Program-made: the position numbers and the translations under genes
The notes under the pieces: model-generated
Seen by the model: the letters and a program-made list of their open reading frames with translations, nothing else
The model's database searches: none
Told to the model about the DNA's origin: nothing
Assembly: GCF_031846245.1 (NCBI RefSeq)
Contig: NZ_JAVRIC010000003.1
Location: 62,001-126,000, forward strand
Direction of reading: 5' to 3'
DNA from: Banduia mediterranea
GTDB taxonomy: Bacteria > Pseudomonadota > Gammaproteobacteria > Nevskiales > Nevskiaceae
Length of the DNA stretch: 64,000 nucleotides
Shown: piece by piece, positions 18,058 to 27,406 of the stretch
How the letters are laid out: each line of letters begins with the position of its first letter
Numbering within the stretch: position 1 is the stretch's first letter

Positions 18058-18558
18058 TCACGGAGCCGGGTCCGCGCATGGAGGCACTGTCTCGAAGGGC
18101 AGACGCCGCCCGCGCTCGTCGAGCAGAAACAGCACGCTGACATCACCGGCGACGTGACAGGCCGAGACATAACCAATGGCATTGGCCGTGGCGGCAACAA
18201 AGGCCAGCATCGCTGCCTCCGAGGCAAGCACGTAGGGCGGCGATACGCCCTGGAAGTACATTTCGTTCCAGTAATCCTGCATCTGCTCGGGTTTCAATCC
18301 CAGCACCGTGCGCGAGAAACGCAGACGCAGCGGATGATCCGCCGGCAGGTTGATCGGCTCGATGCGGCTGCCGTCCGCCCAGTGCAGACGCTTGCGACGA
18401 TAGATCAAAGTCAGAGCGTCGGGGTCGATCGCCTCGCGGGCATGCTCGGCGGCGACGATGACGGCGATCGGCACCGGTTCGGCATGCAGCGGCGCCATCG
18501 CCGCCAGCAGGCATAAGCCGGCCAGCCAGCGCCTCATCCGGATGCTTGCGTTTCGCAT
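18058..18558 (-). CDS. Small periplasmic binding-protein-like protein (phosphate-binding PstS-like fold)
   Basis: 166 residues from the ATG at 18558, which follows the upstream porin stop by 8 bp. A signal peptide (RRWLAGLCLLAAMAPLHA) precedes a domain with IAVIVAAEHAREAIDPDALTLIYRRKRLHWADG, FSRTVLGLKPEQMQDYWNEMYFQGVSPP and ANAIGYVSA, resembling a short single-domain relative of PstS-type substrate-binding proteins. No cognate ABC permease is nearby. Its operon partner is a porin, and a divergent two-component system lies beyond. A sensory or nutrient-capture role is inference; the ligand is unknown. Confidence 0.6.
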   Translation of the reverse strand: MRNASIRMRRWLAGLCLLAAMAPLHAEPVPIAVIVAAEHAREAIDPDALTLIYRRKRLHWADGSRIEPINLPADHPLRLRFSRTVLGLKPEQMQDYWNEMYFQGVSPPYVLASEAAMLAFVAATANAIGYVSACHVAGDVSVLFLLDERGRRLPFETVPPCADPAP

Positions 18559-18566
18559 TGCGCGGC

Positions 18567-19682
18567 TCAGAACAGAACCGCGAAAGACGTGAGCAGACCC
18601 TCGTCCACGCCGATATCGTTCTCGACGGCATAGCGATATTCGGCCTTGAACACCCACGCCGGACTGTAGCGCCAGGTGAGGCCACCGATCTGCAGATGCA
18701 CGCCTCGGTCGAAATCGACCTTGTTGAGATATTCGGTGCGCGCCACCGCGTACAGGCGCTCGCTCAGCGGAGCCACCAACTGCACGTAGTAACCACGCTC
18801 ATCGGCGCGTTCCGCTGCTTGCTGCAGGCGGCGATAAACCCATTCGCCCTGGAGTTCCCAACGGTGATATTTCCAAACGAAGTCCACGCCGAACATTTCC
18901 TTGCGCTCGTCCGGCGTCAGTTCCTGTTCGAACGACGCGAAGGAGGTGCCGATCTGCGTATGCACATCGAACGAGTAGTTCAGGCGGATGCCATAGGCTT
19001 CCTTGAAGGTGTCGAGCTCGGGATTGGGAAACAGCTCCTCCCCGATCGAACCATAGATCGAATAGTCGATCGCACGGTGGAACAGCGGCACCACGCCGAA
19101 GATCATGGCGCCCGTCGCATTGGTGGGGAACGTGGAATCGGTCATCAGCGGCCGTGAGGTGGTCCAGACCAGCGGCGCGGCGTGGATCAGGTTCCAGCGG
19201 CCGATCGGCGTCAGATACTTGCCGACCCTGAGCTGCAGGAAGTCCGACCGCGTGTAGTCGACATGCAGCCGTTCGAGGCTGACGTAGGCCTCGTCGGTGG
19301 TGCTGTCACCGGGCGAAAGGATCAAGGAATCCTCCAGCTCCACCTCGGCGAAGAAGCGCCAGCGCGCGCCGTCGTCCCAGTTCAGCAACAGGCTGATGCT
19401 GTCCAGCGTGGCGCGCCAGCGCTCGGCGTTGTCGTTCTCGTCGATGAAACTGACTTCGCCGTAACCGCCGATGCGCGCACGGGTGCCCGGCACGGTATAA
19501 CCGCGCGCCAAGCGATTGTCGGAATTCTGGGGCAGCTCGGGCTGCGGCGTCGGAACCGGCACTTCGTCCGCAGCGGCATCAGTCTGCGCGAACGCCTGAA
19601 CGTTCGCGCAGACCAGACCAGCTGCCAACAGCGCCGCCCACAGCTGCCGCCGCCGTAGCGCTATCATTTTCGAGTCACTCAT
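18567..19682 (-). CDS. Outer-membrane porin-like beta-barrel protein
   Basis: 371 residues. A signal peptide (LWAALLAAGLVCANVQAFA) is followed by a Pro-rich linker and alternating amphipathic strands ending in aromatic residues: RIGGYGEVSF, RWRFFAEVELED, LQLRVGKYLTPIGRWN, and a C-terminal LLTSFAVLF ending in Phe as outer-membrane barrels do. The KYLTPIGRWN segment resembles the pore region of OprO/P-like and related porins. It is transcribed with the small binding protein downstream and is divergent from the histidine kinase (99-bp gap), a layout that suggests regulation by that system. Confidence 0.7.
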   Translation of the reverse strand: MSDSKMIALRRRQLWAALLAAGLVCANVQAFAQTDAAADEVPVPTPQPELPQNSDNRLARGYTVPGTRARIGGYGEVSFIDENDNAERWRATLDSISLLLNWDDGARWRFFAEVELEDSLILSPGDSTTDEAYVSLERLHVDYTRSDFLQLRVGKYLTPIGRWNLIHAAPLVWTTSRPLMTDSTFPTNATGAMIFGVVPLFHRAIDYSIYGSIGEELFPNPELDTFKEAYGIRLNYSFDVHTQIGTSFASFEQELTPDERKEMFGVDFVWKYHRWELQGEWVYRRLQQAAERADERGYYVQLVAPLSERLYAVARTEYLNKVDFDRGVHLQIGGLTWRYSPAWVFKAEYRYAVENDIGVDEGLLTSFAVLF

Positions 19683-19781
19683 GATTCAAACCACTCCGGT
19701 CCCCAGCCCCAGCATGGACAGCCAGAAGCGGCGCTACTCTACGCGGCACCCGCGCGCGATCGCCACCGGTATCCCGGCACG

Positions 19782-21548
19782 GTGACGATACGCAAGACGC
19801 TGCTGCTCGCCTTTCTCGCGATCAGCCTGCTGCCGGCGCTGGCTCTGGGGGCGCTGTCGTTCTCGCAGATGCGAGCCTCGATGCAGCAGGAGATCGAGAG
19901 CAACCTGCAAAGCCGCGCCGAGTCCGTGTCCGCAGACATCGACCGCATGCTGTTCGAGCGCCTGCAGAACGCGGTGACCTGGAATCATCTGCAGGTGATG
20001 CAGGATCTTCGCATCGACGATGTGGACAAACGCGTGTCCGCGTTCCTCGGCGAGGTCAAACAGCGCTACGGCGGCGTCTACAACCTGATCTACTGCGTGG
20101 ACGCAGACGGTCGTGTGCTGGCATCCAGCGACGCCGGGCAGATCGGCCGCGTCGAGCCCTCGTCATACGCCTGGCTGCAGGCAAAGCTTCCCGGCGGCGT
20201 GGTCTGGATCGAACGCCCGCAGCGCGACCGTCCGGGTGGACCGGCCACCTTCACCATCCGCACTCGCATACCGTCACAGTTCAGCGACGGTGAACTCGGC
20301 GAGCTGGTCCTGCGTTTCGACTGGACGCAGATCGAGGGTCTGCTCGATCAGGCCGCGGAGGATCGGCGCGGTGTCATCGTCGCCGATGCCGACGGTCGCG
20401 TGATCGCGGCCTCGTCGCTGCTGGCGCCGCGCGCCGTGACCGCCTCGCTGCGCGACTGGGTGACTCCGCGCAACCGCGCCGCAGTGATGCTGCGCGATGG
20501 TGCCCCGCTGATCGACGGCAAGATCATCGTCGGTATCGACCGCTCGCAGGGTTACGAGCACTTCGCCGGCTTCGGCTGGACCACGATGGTGCTGCAACCG
20601 CTCGGTCAGGCGCTCAAACCGGTCCATCGAATGAGTCTGGTGTTCGCCGCGCTGATCGCCGGCATCGCCGCGATTTGCGTGCTGATGTCCTCGGCCGTGG
20701 CCAGCCGCCTGTCGCGGCCCATCGCCGCGCTCACCGACTACACCCGCGGCTTCATCCTCAGCGGACGCACCACGCCCCCGCCGCCCGGTTCCGGCGGCGA
20801 GATCGGGCGGCTGCGGGATACCTTCGTGCAGATGGTCGAGGACCTCGAACGCTCGCGTGAAGCGCTGATCCGGGCGTCGAAGCTGGCGGCGCTGGGCGAA
20901 ATGTCGGCGGTGATGGCTCACGAGATTCGGACACCGCTGGGCATCGTCCGCTCCTCCGCACAGGTGCTGGAACGCGAGCCCGCAATCAGTCCCGAAGGTC
21001 GCGAGCTGGTGGGTTTCATCGCCAGCGAGACCGAACGCCTCAACCGCCTGGTGTCGTCGATGCTCGACAGCACACGGGCGCGCCCGCTGCAGCTGGCGCC
21101 GACCGCGCCGGGTGGGCTGGTGCGCCGCTGTGTGGAACTGCTGAACAACCAGGCCGATGCACGCGGCGTCACGATCCGCACGCGGATCGCGGACGAACTG
21201 CCGGAAATCGAATGCGACGCCGAGCAACTCACCCAGGCCTTGCTCAATCTGCTGCTCAACGCCATTCAGATTCTGGATGCGGGTGGTCAGGTCGACGTCA
21301 GTGCACACATGCAGGACGATGGCCTGCACATCGCCGTGGCCGACAACGGCCCCGGCATCGATCCGGAGTATCGCGAGCAACTGTTCGATCCCTTCGTGTA
21401 TCAGCGTGAAGGCGGCACCGGCCTGGGCCTGGCGATCGTGCGTCAGATCGTCGAGGCACACGGCGGTTCTGTCACCATACTCGATGCACCCATCAGCGGC
21501 GGCGCCGTCTTCGAGATGGTCCTGCCGCTTCAGGCCACGGAGTCATGA
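19782..21548 (+). CDS. Membrane sensor histidine kinase
   Basis: 588 residues from a GTG. The order is TM1 (about 5-27), a large periplasmic domain (about 28-280, Cache/PDC-like by placement and length), TM2 (about 281-305), HAMP linker, HisKA with EMSAVMAHEIRTPLGIV (His380), and HATPase with the N-box LNLLLNAIQIL, DNGPGID, GGTGLGLAIVRQIV. The N-box is unusual in reading NAIQ where NAxQ/NAxE is common. It overlaps the NtrC-type regulator gene by 4 bp, so they form a cognate pair. The ligand is unknown; the divergent porin and binding protein are candidate targets. Confidence 0.9.
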   Translation: MTIRKTLLLAFLAISLLPALALGALSFSQMRASMQQEIESNLQSRAESVSADIDRMLFERLQNAVTWNHLQVMQDLRIDDVDKRVSAFLGEVKQRYGGVYNLIYCVDADGRVLASSDAGQIGRVEPSSYAWLQAKLPGGVVWIERPQRDRPGGPATFTIRTRIPSQFSDGELGELVLRFDWTQIEGLLDQAAEDRRGVIVADADGRVIAASSLLAPRAVTASLRDWVTPRNRAAVMLRDGAPLIDGKIIVGIDRSQGYEHFAGFGWTTMVLQPLGQALKPVHRMSLVFAALIAGIAAICVLMSSAVASRLSRPIAALTDYTRGFILSGRTTPPPPGSGGEIGRLRDTFVQMVEDLERSREALIRASKLAALGEMSAVMAHEIRTPLGIVRSSAQVLEREPAISPEGRELVGFIASETERLNRLVSSMLDSTRARPLQLAPTAPGGLVRRCVELLNNQADARGVTIRTRIADELPEIECDAEQLTQALLNLLLNAIQILDAGGQVDVSAHMQDDGLHIAVADNGPGIDPEYREQLFDPFVYQREGGTGLGLAIVRQIVEAHGGSVTILDAPISGGAVFEMVLPLQATES

Positions 21549-22909
21549 GCAACAAACACGTCCTCGTCGTTGACGACGAAACCAATATGCGGCGCGTGCT
21601 GGAAATCATGCTGCAGCGCATGGGCTATTGCACCGACAGCGTCGAAAACGGCGTCGCGGCACTCGAATTTCTCGACACCCGCGACACCGACCTCGTCATC
21701 AGCGATCTGAAGATGCCGGTGCTCGGCGGGCTCGGTCTGCTCGAAAAGCTGCGCGCCGGCGGCAACGACGTGCCGGTGATCGTGATCACCGCGCACGGCA
21801 CGGTGGAAAGCGCGGTCGAAGCGATGAAGCTCGGCGCCTTCGACTACCTGCTGAGGCCCTTCGATGTGGATGCACTCAACCTCGCGATCCGGCGGGTATT
21901 CGCCGCCGGCGAGGTTCTGCGTCAGAACCAGTTTCTGCGCGAGGAACTCGACCGCGGCTGGGGCGGACTCATTGGCAGCAGCGAGCCGATGCGCCAGGTC
22001 TACGAACAGATCAAGCAGGTGGCCCCCACGCGCACCGGCGTGATGATCCTGGGTGAAACCGGTACCGGCAAGGAACTGGTGGCTCGCGCGATCCACCGCG
22101 AGTCGGAGCGCAGCGATCGCCTGTTCGTTCCGATCAATTGCGCGGCGATTCCGGCGGACATGATGGAGGCCGAACTGTTCGGCTTCGACAAGGGCGCGTT
22201 CACCGGCGCCGTACGCGACCGCGTCGGCAAGTTCGAACTCGCCAACGGCGGCACGATCTTTCTCGACGAAATCACCGAAATGCCGATCGCGCTGCAATCC
22301 AAGTTGCTGCGCGTGCTCCAGGAACAGACCGTGGAGCGGCTCGGCAGCAACCGCACCCTGGAACTGGACCTGCGCGTGATTGCCGCCACCAACCGCCGCC
22401 CGCAGGACGCGGTACGCGATCAGCGACTGCGTGAGGATCTCTACTATCGCCTCAACGTATTCGCGATCGAATTGCCGCCGCTGCGCGAACATCCGCACGA
22501 CATTTCACTGCTGGTCGAGCATTTCGTCGCCGAACATGGCGGCCGCCGCGCACGCCTGACGCCGCGCGCCCTGGATCACCTGCAGCGCTATGCCTGGCCC
22601 GGCAACATCCGCGAACTGTCGAACATGATCGAGCGCGCCCTGGTGCTCACGCGCGGCGACACGCTGGATGTCGAGCACTTTCCGCTGGCCGCTTCGACGG
22701 CGGCCCATCCGGTGACGGGCGCGAGCAGCACGTCGACGCCGCCGCCGGATCTGTCTCTGGGCCTGGAACACGCGGTCGAAGCCCTGGAATCGCGCATGAT
22801 CCGCAGCGCGCTCGAACAGACCGAGGGCAACAAGACCAAGGCCTCCGCGCTGCTCGGAATCAGTGAACGATCGATGTGGTACAAGCTGAAGAAGTACGGA
22901 CTCAACTGA
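21545..22909 (+). CDS. NtrC-family sigma-54-dependent response regulator
   Basis: 454 residues. Receiver domain 1-120 with acidic pocket D10-D11, phosphoacceptor D54 in LVISDLKMPV and T/K residues in place. The AAA+ domain (about 140-370) has Walker A GETGTGKELVARAIH, the sigma-54-contacting GAFTGA loop near residue 217, and Walker B FLDEI. A Fis-type HTH lies at the C-terminus (NKTKASALLGISERSMWYKLKKYG). It should activate sigma-54 promoters when phosphorylated by the co-encoded kinase. The ATG overlaps the kinase stop (ATGA). Confidence 0.94.
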   Translation: MSNKHVLVVDDETNMRRVLEIMLQRMGYCTDSVENGVAALEFLDTRDTDLVISDLKMPVLGGLGLLEKLRAGGNDVPVIVITAHGTVESAVEAMKLGAFDYLLRPFDVDALNLAIRRVFAAGEVLRQNQFLREELDRGWGGLIGSSEPMRQVYEQIKQVAPTRTGVMILGETGTGKELVARAIHRESERSDRLFVPINCAAIPADMMEAELFGFDKGAFTGAVRDRVGKFELANGGTIFLDEITEMPIALQSKLLRVLQEQTVERLGSNRTLELDLRVIAATNRRPQDAVRDQRLREDLYYRLNVFAIELPPLREHPHDISLLVEHFVAEHGGRRARLTPRALDHLQRYAWPGNIRELSNMIERALVLTRGDTLDVEHFPLAASTAAHPVTGASSTSTPPPDLSLGLEHAVEALESRMIRSALEQTEGNKTKASALLGISERSMWYKLKKYGLN

Positions 22910-22921
22910 GTCGCAGCACGC

Positions 22922-23458
22922 TCACTGCCCCAGCAGCTGCCGCACCGCCGGCTCCATCCCGGTCAATCCGTAGTCACGTCCGATCTTCAGCGCATCTTCG
23001 GCGGAAGCGCCGTGCAACCAGTGCGCGCGCAGCGCCATCATCGCGCCCACACGATTGCCGGACGCGCAGTGAATCATCGTCGGCTCGCCGCCGGCGTCGG
23101 CCAGCGCCTCGTCGAGTGCCCTGACCGCCTGCGGCGTCAGGCCGACGCTTCCGGCCACCGGCACACGACGGTAGGTCACATCCAGCGATTGCAGCAGTGC
23201 CGGCTCGTCGAAACCGGCGTCCTCGCTCTCGGGACGAAGATCGATGACATGGCGAAGCCCGGCATTCGCCGCCGCGCGCAGCTGATCGGCCGTGGGCTGG
23301 CCGCCGCTGACTCGCCCGTCCTCGGGATGACGCATGTTCACGAAATCGATTTGATCGATCTGCATTCCGGTGCCCTCCTGGGCCTGTGCGGTGGGGATCG
23401 CCGGGACCAGCAGACAGGCCAGGCTCAAGGCGTATGCCATCAAGGAATTACTGGACAT
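22922..23458 (-). CDS. DUF442-type cysteine phosphatase (beta-lactamase-hydrolase-like), exported
   Basis: 178 residues. A signal peptide (LMAYALSLACLLVPAIPTAQA) is followed by a dual-specificity-phosphatase-like domain: VSGGQPTADQLRAAANAGLRHVIDLRPESED and the P-loop MIHCASGNRVGAM (HCx5R nucleophile). The fold is the one named beta-lactamase hydrolase-like (BLH, DUF442). Export to the periplasm is predicted. The ATG lies 11 bp inside the 3' end of the upstream Pat-like gene, so the two are translationally coupled. The substrate is unknown. Confidence 0.75.
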   Translation of the reverse strand: MSSNSLMAYALSLACLLVPAIPTAQAQEGTGMQIDQIDFVNMRHPEDGRVSGGQPTADQLRAAANAGLRHVIDLRPESEDAGFDEPALLQSLDVTYRRVPVAGSVGLTPQAVRALDEALADAGGEPTMIHCASGNRVGAMMALRAHWLHGASAEDALKIGRDYGLTGMEPAVRQLLGQ

Positions 23459-25790
23459 GGGCTGGTGCCCCGGTCTGAATTTCAGCATGCATGCTACCTG
23501 GGTCGTGCCGGGCATGCCGCACCGTGAAGCCGAGCGCGCGGGCCAGCGACAGCATCGGCCAGTTCTCCGCGAGAATTTCTCCGAAGACCGTGTGAATGCC
23601 CTGGCGGCGTCCGTGGCGGACCAGCTCACCCAGCAGAAACCGGCCCAGGCCGACACGCGCGAAGTCCTGATGAACCAGCAATGAGAATTCGGCGCTGCCG
23701 GCATCAGGATCGGCGATCAAATGCGCCAGCGCGACGATGCGCGCGGTGCCGCGCGGAATCGCGACGAAGGCGATCTCGCGGTCATAGTCGAGCTGGGTCA
23801 GACGCGCCGCCATCGCATGCGAGAACTGGCGGATGTAACCGAAGAAACGCAGGCGGATGTTCTCCGGGTCGCTGCGTTCCAGCAGGCGGATCACCGCCGT
23901 CTCGTCGGCCGGGCGCACCACCCGGATGTGGAATTCCCGCCCCTGCTTGAGCGTCACGCCCTGCGCCAGATCGGCGGGGTACGGCGCCAGGGCGAGGCGG
24001 CGCCTGGGCGGCTCCGGCGCATCGGTCAGCGTCAAGGTGGAATCGGGCAACAGGATCGGCAGCCCTCGTGCATCCGGCGCCAGCCGCAACACCGCATTGG
24101 CGATGGCCGGCTGATCGACCAGCATCTGGCCGATGTGCACGAGCACGGCGGCGTAGGCCGCGGCGTCCCAGCCGCGTCGTGCCATCGCCGCAACCACGCC
24201 CGCTTCTTCGAGCAGACGTCGCGCCAACAAGGGGTCCAGCGGCGCAAACCCATGGGCCGCGCCACGGCCGGACCACAGCGCCGAACCGCGGACACGCAGG
24301 TACTGCCCGAATTCCTCATGCCGCAGGATCGCGACTTCGACCACCAGCGTGGAATCGGCCTTGTCGGCCGCCATCGACAGGCCGTAATGACTCATGACCT
24401 CCGCCGTCAGCGCCGGCTCCATCGCCGTGCCGTGCCGTGCCGCCGCCGCCAGCAGCCCGCTAATCTTCTCGCGGTCGATCTGTGGCAGATCCAGCGGCGG
24501 CGGGGTCTGCATCAGCAGTTCCTGCGTGCTTCGGTACTGCTGGCGATAGCGCAAGGCGCGCATCGCCTCGTCGGCCGACGCGAACGTGGGCACGGTCATC
24601 TCGCTGCTGTAGGCGCGCGCCTGCAACGCGGTCTCCAGGCCCAGCCATACGGTCAGCACGCGCGCACCCAGACCCAGCCCGGCAACCGCCTGCGCGGTCT
24701 GATCGTGTGGCTGGCCGGCGCGCGGACTGTGCATCAGCAGCACCGAGTCAACGCCCGGATCTTCGCTCAGGGCACGCACGATCCGGGCGATCGATTCCGG
24801 CGGCGCGCCGCACAGATCGACCGAGCCGGCCAGAAAGCGCGTGCCGGCGAAGATGCCGCTGATGGCCGTGCGCGAGGACGCGGCCAGATCGGTGTACTGC
24901 AGGCCGTGACGACCGATCGCGGCCAGACCCAGCGCGCAGACCCCGGCCCCGTTGCCGGCCACGATGACGCGAAATCTTTGCTGATTCGGCAATCGCTCCA
25001 GGGCCGCGATGCCGTCGAACAGGCCGCCCAGAACCTCGCACTCGATCAGACCGGCACGCTGCAGCGCGGCGCTGCGCACCGGATCGCGCAGACCGATGCC
25101 GTGCGGCGGGGTCTGCAACACCAGAACCGGCTTGTTGCGGGCGCAGGCTCGCGCCGCCGACATGAACTTGCGCGCGCTCTTGAGGCGCGACATCTGCAGG
25201 ACCACGGCGTGGCTGATCGGATCCACCGCTGCGGTATCCAGCAGATCGCCGATATCGACATCCGCTTCGCCGCCGGTCACGGCCACCCATGAAAAGCCGA
25301 GTTCACGCCCGGCCGCCCAGTCCAGCGCCGCCGCCGCTACCGACGACGACTGCGCGATCAGGGCGACCCGCCCCTTGCCGATGGGCTGTTCATAGGTGGT
25401 GGCGTTGAGTGCGAGCCCGGGCCAGGCCACGCCACCGGAGCGCGGCCCCAGAATGCGAACCCGTTGCGGTCGTGCCGCCTCAAGCACGGCCTGCGACGGC
25501 GCCTCATCGGCACCCCACAACAGCGCACGGCAGCCACTTTCGATCAGGCGTCCGAGCGTGGCAACCGGCAGGCTGTCGGGCTCGAAGACGATGCCCAGCT
25601 CCACGATCGGCGGGGTATCGGCCTGGGCGCTGCCCCAGCCCTCGCGGTCGAAACCGAGGGTGTAGCGTTGCAGCACCGGCTTCGAGCGTTCCAGATTGGC
25701 GAGTATCTGCCGATGGCTGGCGGTACGTGGCGCACCGCAGATCACGATCCGCCGAGGGCGCAGCAGAAAGTCGAGATTGCGGATCGTCAT
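23448..25790 (-). CDS. Pat/YfiQ-like GNAT protein acetyltransferase with acyl-CoA-synthetase (NDP-forming) domains
   Basis: 780 residues. The N-terminal ~600 residues form the NDP-forming acyl-CoA synthetase-like region: CoA-binding fold from RPRRIVICGAP, ligase-CoA domain with RVALIAQSSSVAAAALDWA, and an ATP-grasp part. The C-terminal ~150 residues are a GNAT domain (HIRVVRPADETAVIRLLERSDPENIRLRFFG; acetyl-CoA loop DFARVGLGRFLLGELV). This is the architecture of Salmonella Pat / E. coli PatZ, which acetylates and inactivates AMP-forming acetyl-CoA synthetase and other proteins. The synthetase part is usually catalytically dead and acts as a sensor. The histone-deacetylase-family gene lies 40 bp upstream on the same strand. 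Confidence 0.88.
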   Translation of the reverse strand: MTIRNLDFLLRPRRIVICGAPRTASHRQILANLERSKPVLQRYTLGFDREGWGSAQADTPPIVELGIVFEPDSLPVATLGRLIESGCRALLWGADEAPSQAVLEAARPQRVRILGPRSGGVAWPGLALNATTYEQPIGKGRVALIAQSSSVAAAALDWAAGRELGFSWVAVTGGEADVDIGDLLDTAAVDPISHAVVLQMSRLKSARKFMSAARACARNKPVLVLQTPPHGIGLRDPVRSAALQRAGLIECEVLGGLFDGIAALERLPNQQRFRVIVAGNGAGVCALGLAAIGRHGLQYTDLAASSRTAISGIFAGTRFLAGSVDLCGAPPESIARIVRALSEDPGVDSVLLMHSPRAGQPHDQTAQAVAGLGLGARVLTVWLGLETALQARAYSSEMTVPTFASADEAMRALRYRQQYRSTQELLMQTPPPLDLPQIDREKISGLLAAAARHGTAMEPALTAEVMSHYGLSMAADKADSTLVVEVAILRHEEFGQYLRVRGSALWSGRGAAHGFAPLDPLLARRLLEEAGVVAAMARRGWDAAAYAAVLVHIGQMLVDQPAIANAVLRLAPDARGLPILLPDSTLTLTDAPEPPRRRLALAPYPADLAQGVTLKQGREFHIRVVRPADETAVIRLLERSDPENIRLRFFGYIRQFSHAMAARLTQLDYDREIAFVAIPRGTARIVALAHLIADPDAGSAEFSLLVHQDFARVGLGRFLLGELVRHGRRQGIHTVFGEILAENWPMLSLARALGFTVRHARHDPGSMHAEIQTGAPAHVQ

Positions 25791-25830
25791 TCAGGGGGGT
25801 CCGATCTGCGCCGCGTCGATGCCCGGGCGC

Positions 25831-26754
25831 TCACCCCGAAGCTTCGACAAACGGCCGCAGGAAGGCCTCGGTGCTGAGCGCCAGTGAGTGCAGGTCGTAG
25901 CCACCCTCCAGCGACGCGAGCACCCGCCGCTGCGCATGTTCGGCGGCGCGTTCGCGCAACCAGGCAGCAGTCCAGCGATAGTCGTCTTCGTGAAGCCGGA
26001 CATCGGCGAGTGGGTCGCCGGCATGCGCGTCGAAGCCGGCGGAGACCAGCAGCATCTGCGGCTGGAAGCGTTCCAGTGCCGGCCCCCACACGGTCTCCAC
26101 GGCTGTTCGGTAGTCCCCGCTGCCGGCGCCGGACCGCAAGGGTGCGTCGATCAGACCGCGCGCCTCGGGGTCGCCGGCCCAGTTCGGGTACAAGGCTTCC
26201 TGATAGGTCGAGCACATCATCACGCGCGGGTCGGCACGAAAGATGTCGGCGGTCCCATTGCCGTAGTGCACGTCGAAATCGATGATCGCAACGCGCTCCA
26301 GACCGCTGGCCAGCGCGTGCGCCGCCGCCACCGCAATGTTGTTGAACAGGCAGAATCCCATGGGGTGCGCGCGCTCCGCATGATGGCCCGGCGGACGTAC
26401 CGCGCAGAACGCGAATTCGGCGCGCTTCTGCAACAGCAGGTCCACGGCATGAACACAGGCGCCCGCCGCGTGCAAGGCGGCGGCGGCACTGCCGGTACTG
26501 ACCACGGTATCTGCATCCAGCCAGTCCCGGCCCTGCGCCACAGGCGCCAGGACACGGTCGATGAGTGCGGCATCGTGCACGCGCAGCAGGGCTTCGCGGC
26601 TTGCCGCCGGCGCCTCAATCTGCCACATCAGCGCCTCCAGCCCGCTCGCCATGAGACGGTCGTTGATCGCATGCAGGCGCTGTGGGCTCTCCGGATGAAC
26701 CGTCCCGGTGTCATGGTCGAGACAGGCGCGATGCGTCAGATAGGCGGCCTGCAT
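25831..26754 (-). CDS. Histone deacetylase family (class II-like) deacetylase
   Basis: About 307 residues from the ATG at 26754; an alternative start lies 9 codons upstream. Zinc-hydrolase motifs of the arginase/deacetylase fold are complete: the HH pair in [20 protein letters not shown], Zn ligands in [16 protein letters not shown], and the third Asp in [13 protein letters not shown]. The late Gly-Gly-Tyr (SLEGGYDL) provides the transition-state Tyr. Bacterial relatives act on acetylated proteins or small acetylamides. Placement directly before the Pat-like acetyltransferase in one operon suggests a writer/eraser pair. The substrate is unproven. Confidence 0.9.
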   Translation of the reverse strand: MQAAYLTHRACLDHDTGTVHPESPQRLHAINDRLMASGLEALMWQIEAPAASREALLRVHDAALIDRVLAPVAQGRDWLDADTVVSTGSAAAALHAAGACVHAVDLLLQKRAEFAFCAVRPPGHHAERAHPMGFCLFNNIAVAAAHALASGLERVAIIDFDVHYGNGTADIFRADPRVMMCSTYQEALYPNWAGDPEARGLIDAPLRSGAGSGDYRTAVETVWGPALERFQPQMLLVSAGFDAHAGDPLADVRLHEDDYRWTAAWLRERAAEHAQRRVLASLEGGYDLHSLALSTEAFLRPFVEASG

Positions 26755-26820
26755 GGCGTCTCCAAATGTTGAAATAGTCAATCGCCTAGACTACGTGCCC
26801 GCGAGCAAGGCGCATAGATT

Positions 26821-27312
26821 GTGGAATTCGTACCAATACTCTGGTGGGGCCTGGCGGTCCTGCTGATCGGCGGCGGTCTGGTCGGCACGATCTACCCATT
26901 GCTGCCGGGCGTGCCGATGATCTTCATCGGCATGTGGATCGGCGCATGGGTCGACGGCTATGCCCGCGTCGGCACCAAGACCCTGGTCTTTCTGGGCGTG
27001 CTGACCGCGTTCAGCGTGATCCTGGACTTCATCGCCAGCGCGCTTGGCGCGCGGCGCGTCGGCGCCAGCAGGCAGGCCGTCACCGGCGCACTGATCGGCT
27101 CGATCGCCGGCATGTTCTTCGGGCTGCCGGGCCTGCTGATCGGCCCCTTCGTGGGCGCGGTCGTCGGCGAGCTGGTCGCCCGTGGCGGGCTGTCGCAGGC
27201 GATGAACGTCGGCGTCGCCACCTGGATCGGCCTGCTGCTCGGGGCACTCGCCAAACTGGCGATCTCGCTGGTGATGATCGGCGTCTTTGTGTCGGTGTTC
27301 CTGCTTTACTGA
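26821..27312 (+). CDS. DUF456 family membrane protein
   Basis: 163 residues from a GTG, almost entirely hydrophobic with four to five helices. The DUF456 signature is visible: LLPGVPMIFIGMWIGAW, the short cytoplasmic GARRVGASRQAVTGALIGSIAG, and FFGLPGLLIGPFVGAVVGEL with repeated Gly-rich helices. Function in the family is unknown. It is divergent from the deacetylase gene (66-bp gap). Confidence 0.8.
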   Translation: MEFVPILWWGLAVLLIGGGLVGTIYPLLPGVPMIFIGMWIGAWVDGYARVGTKTLVFLGVLTAFSVILDFIASALGARRVGASRQAVTGALIGSIAGMFFGLPGLLIGPFVGAVVGELVARGGLSQAMNVGVATWIGLLLGALAKLAISLVMIGVFVSVFLLY

Positions 27313-27406
27313 AGTCCGGAATCATCATCGCACGTGAAGCGCCCGCGTCGACAGTCGGCGTGCGGGCGGCTACCGTAGCCGGTCGCGACGCAGACCGGGG
27401 AAACTC

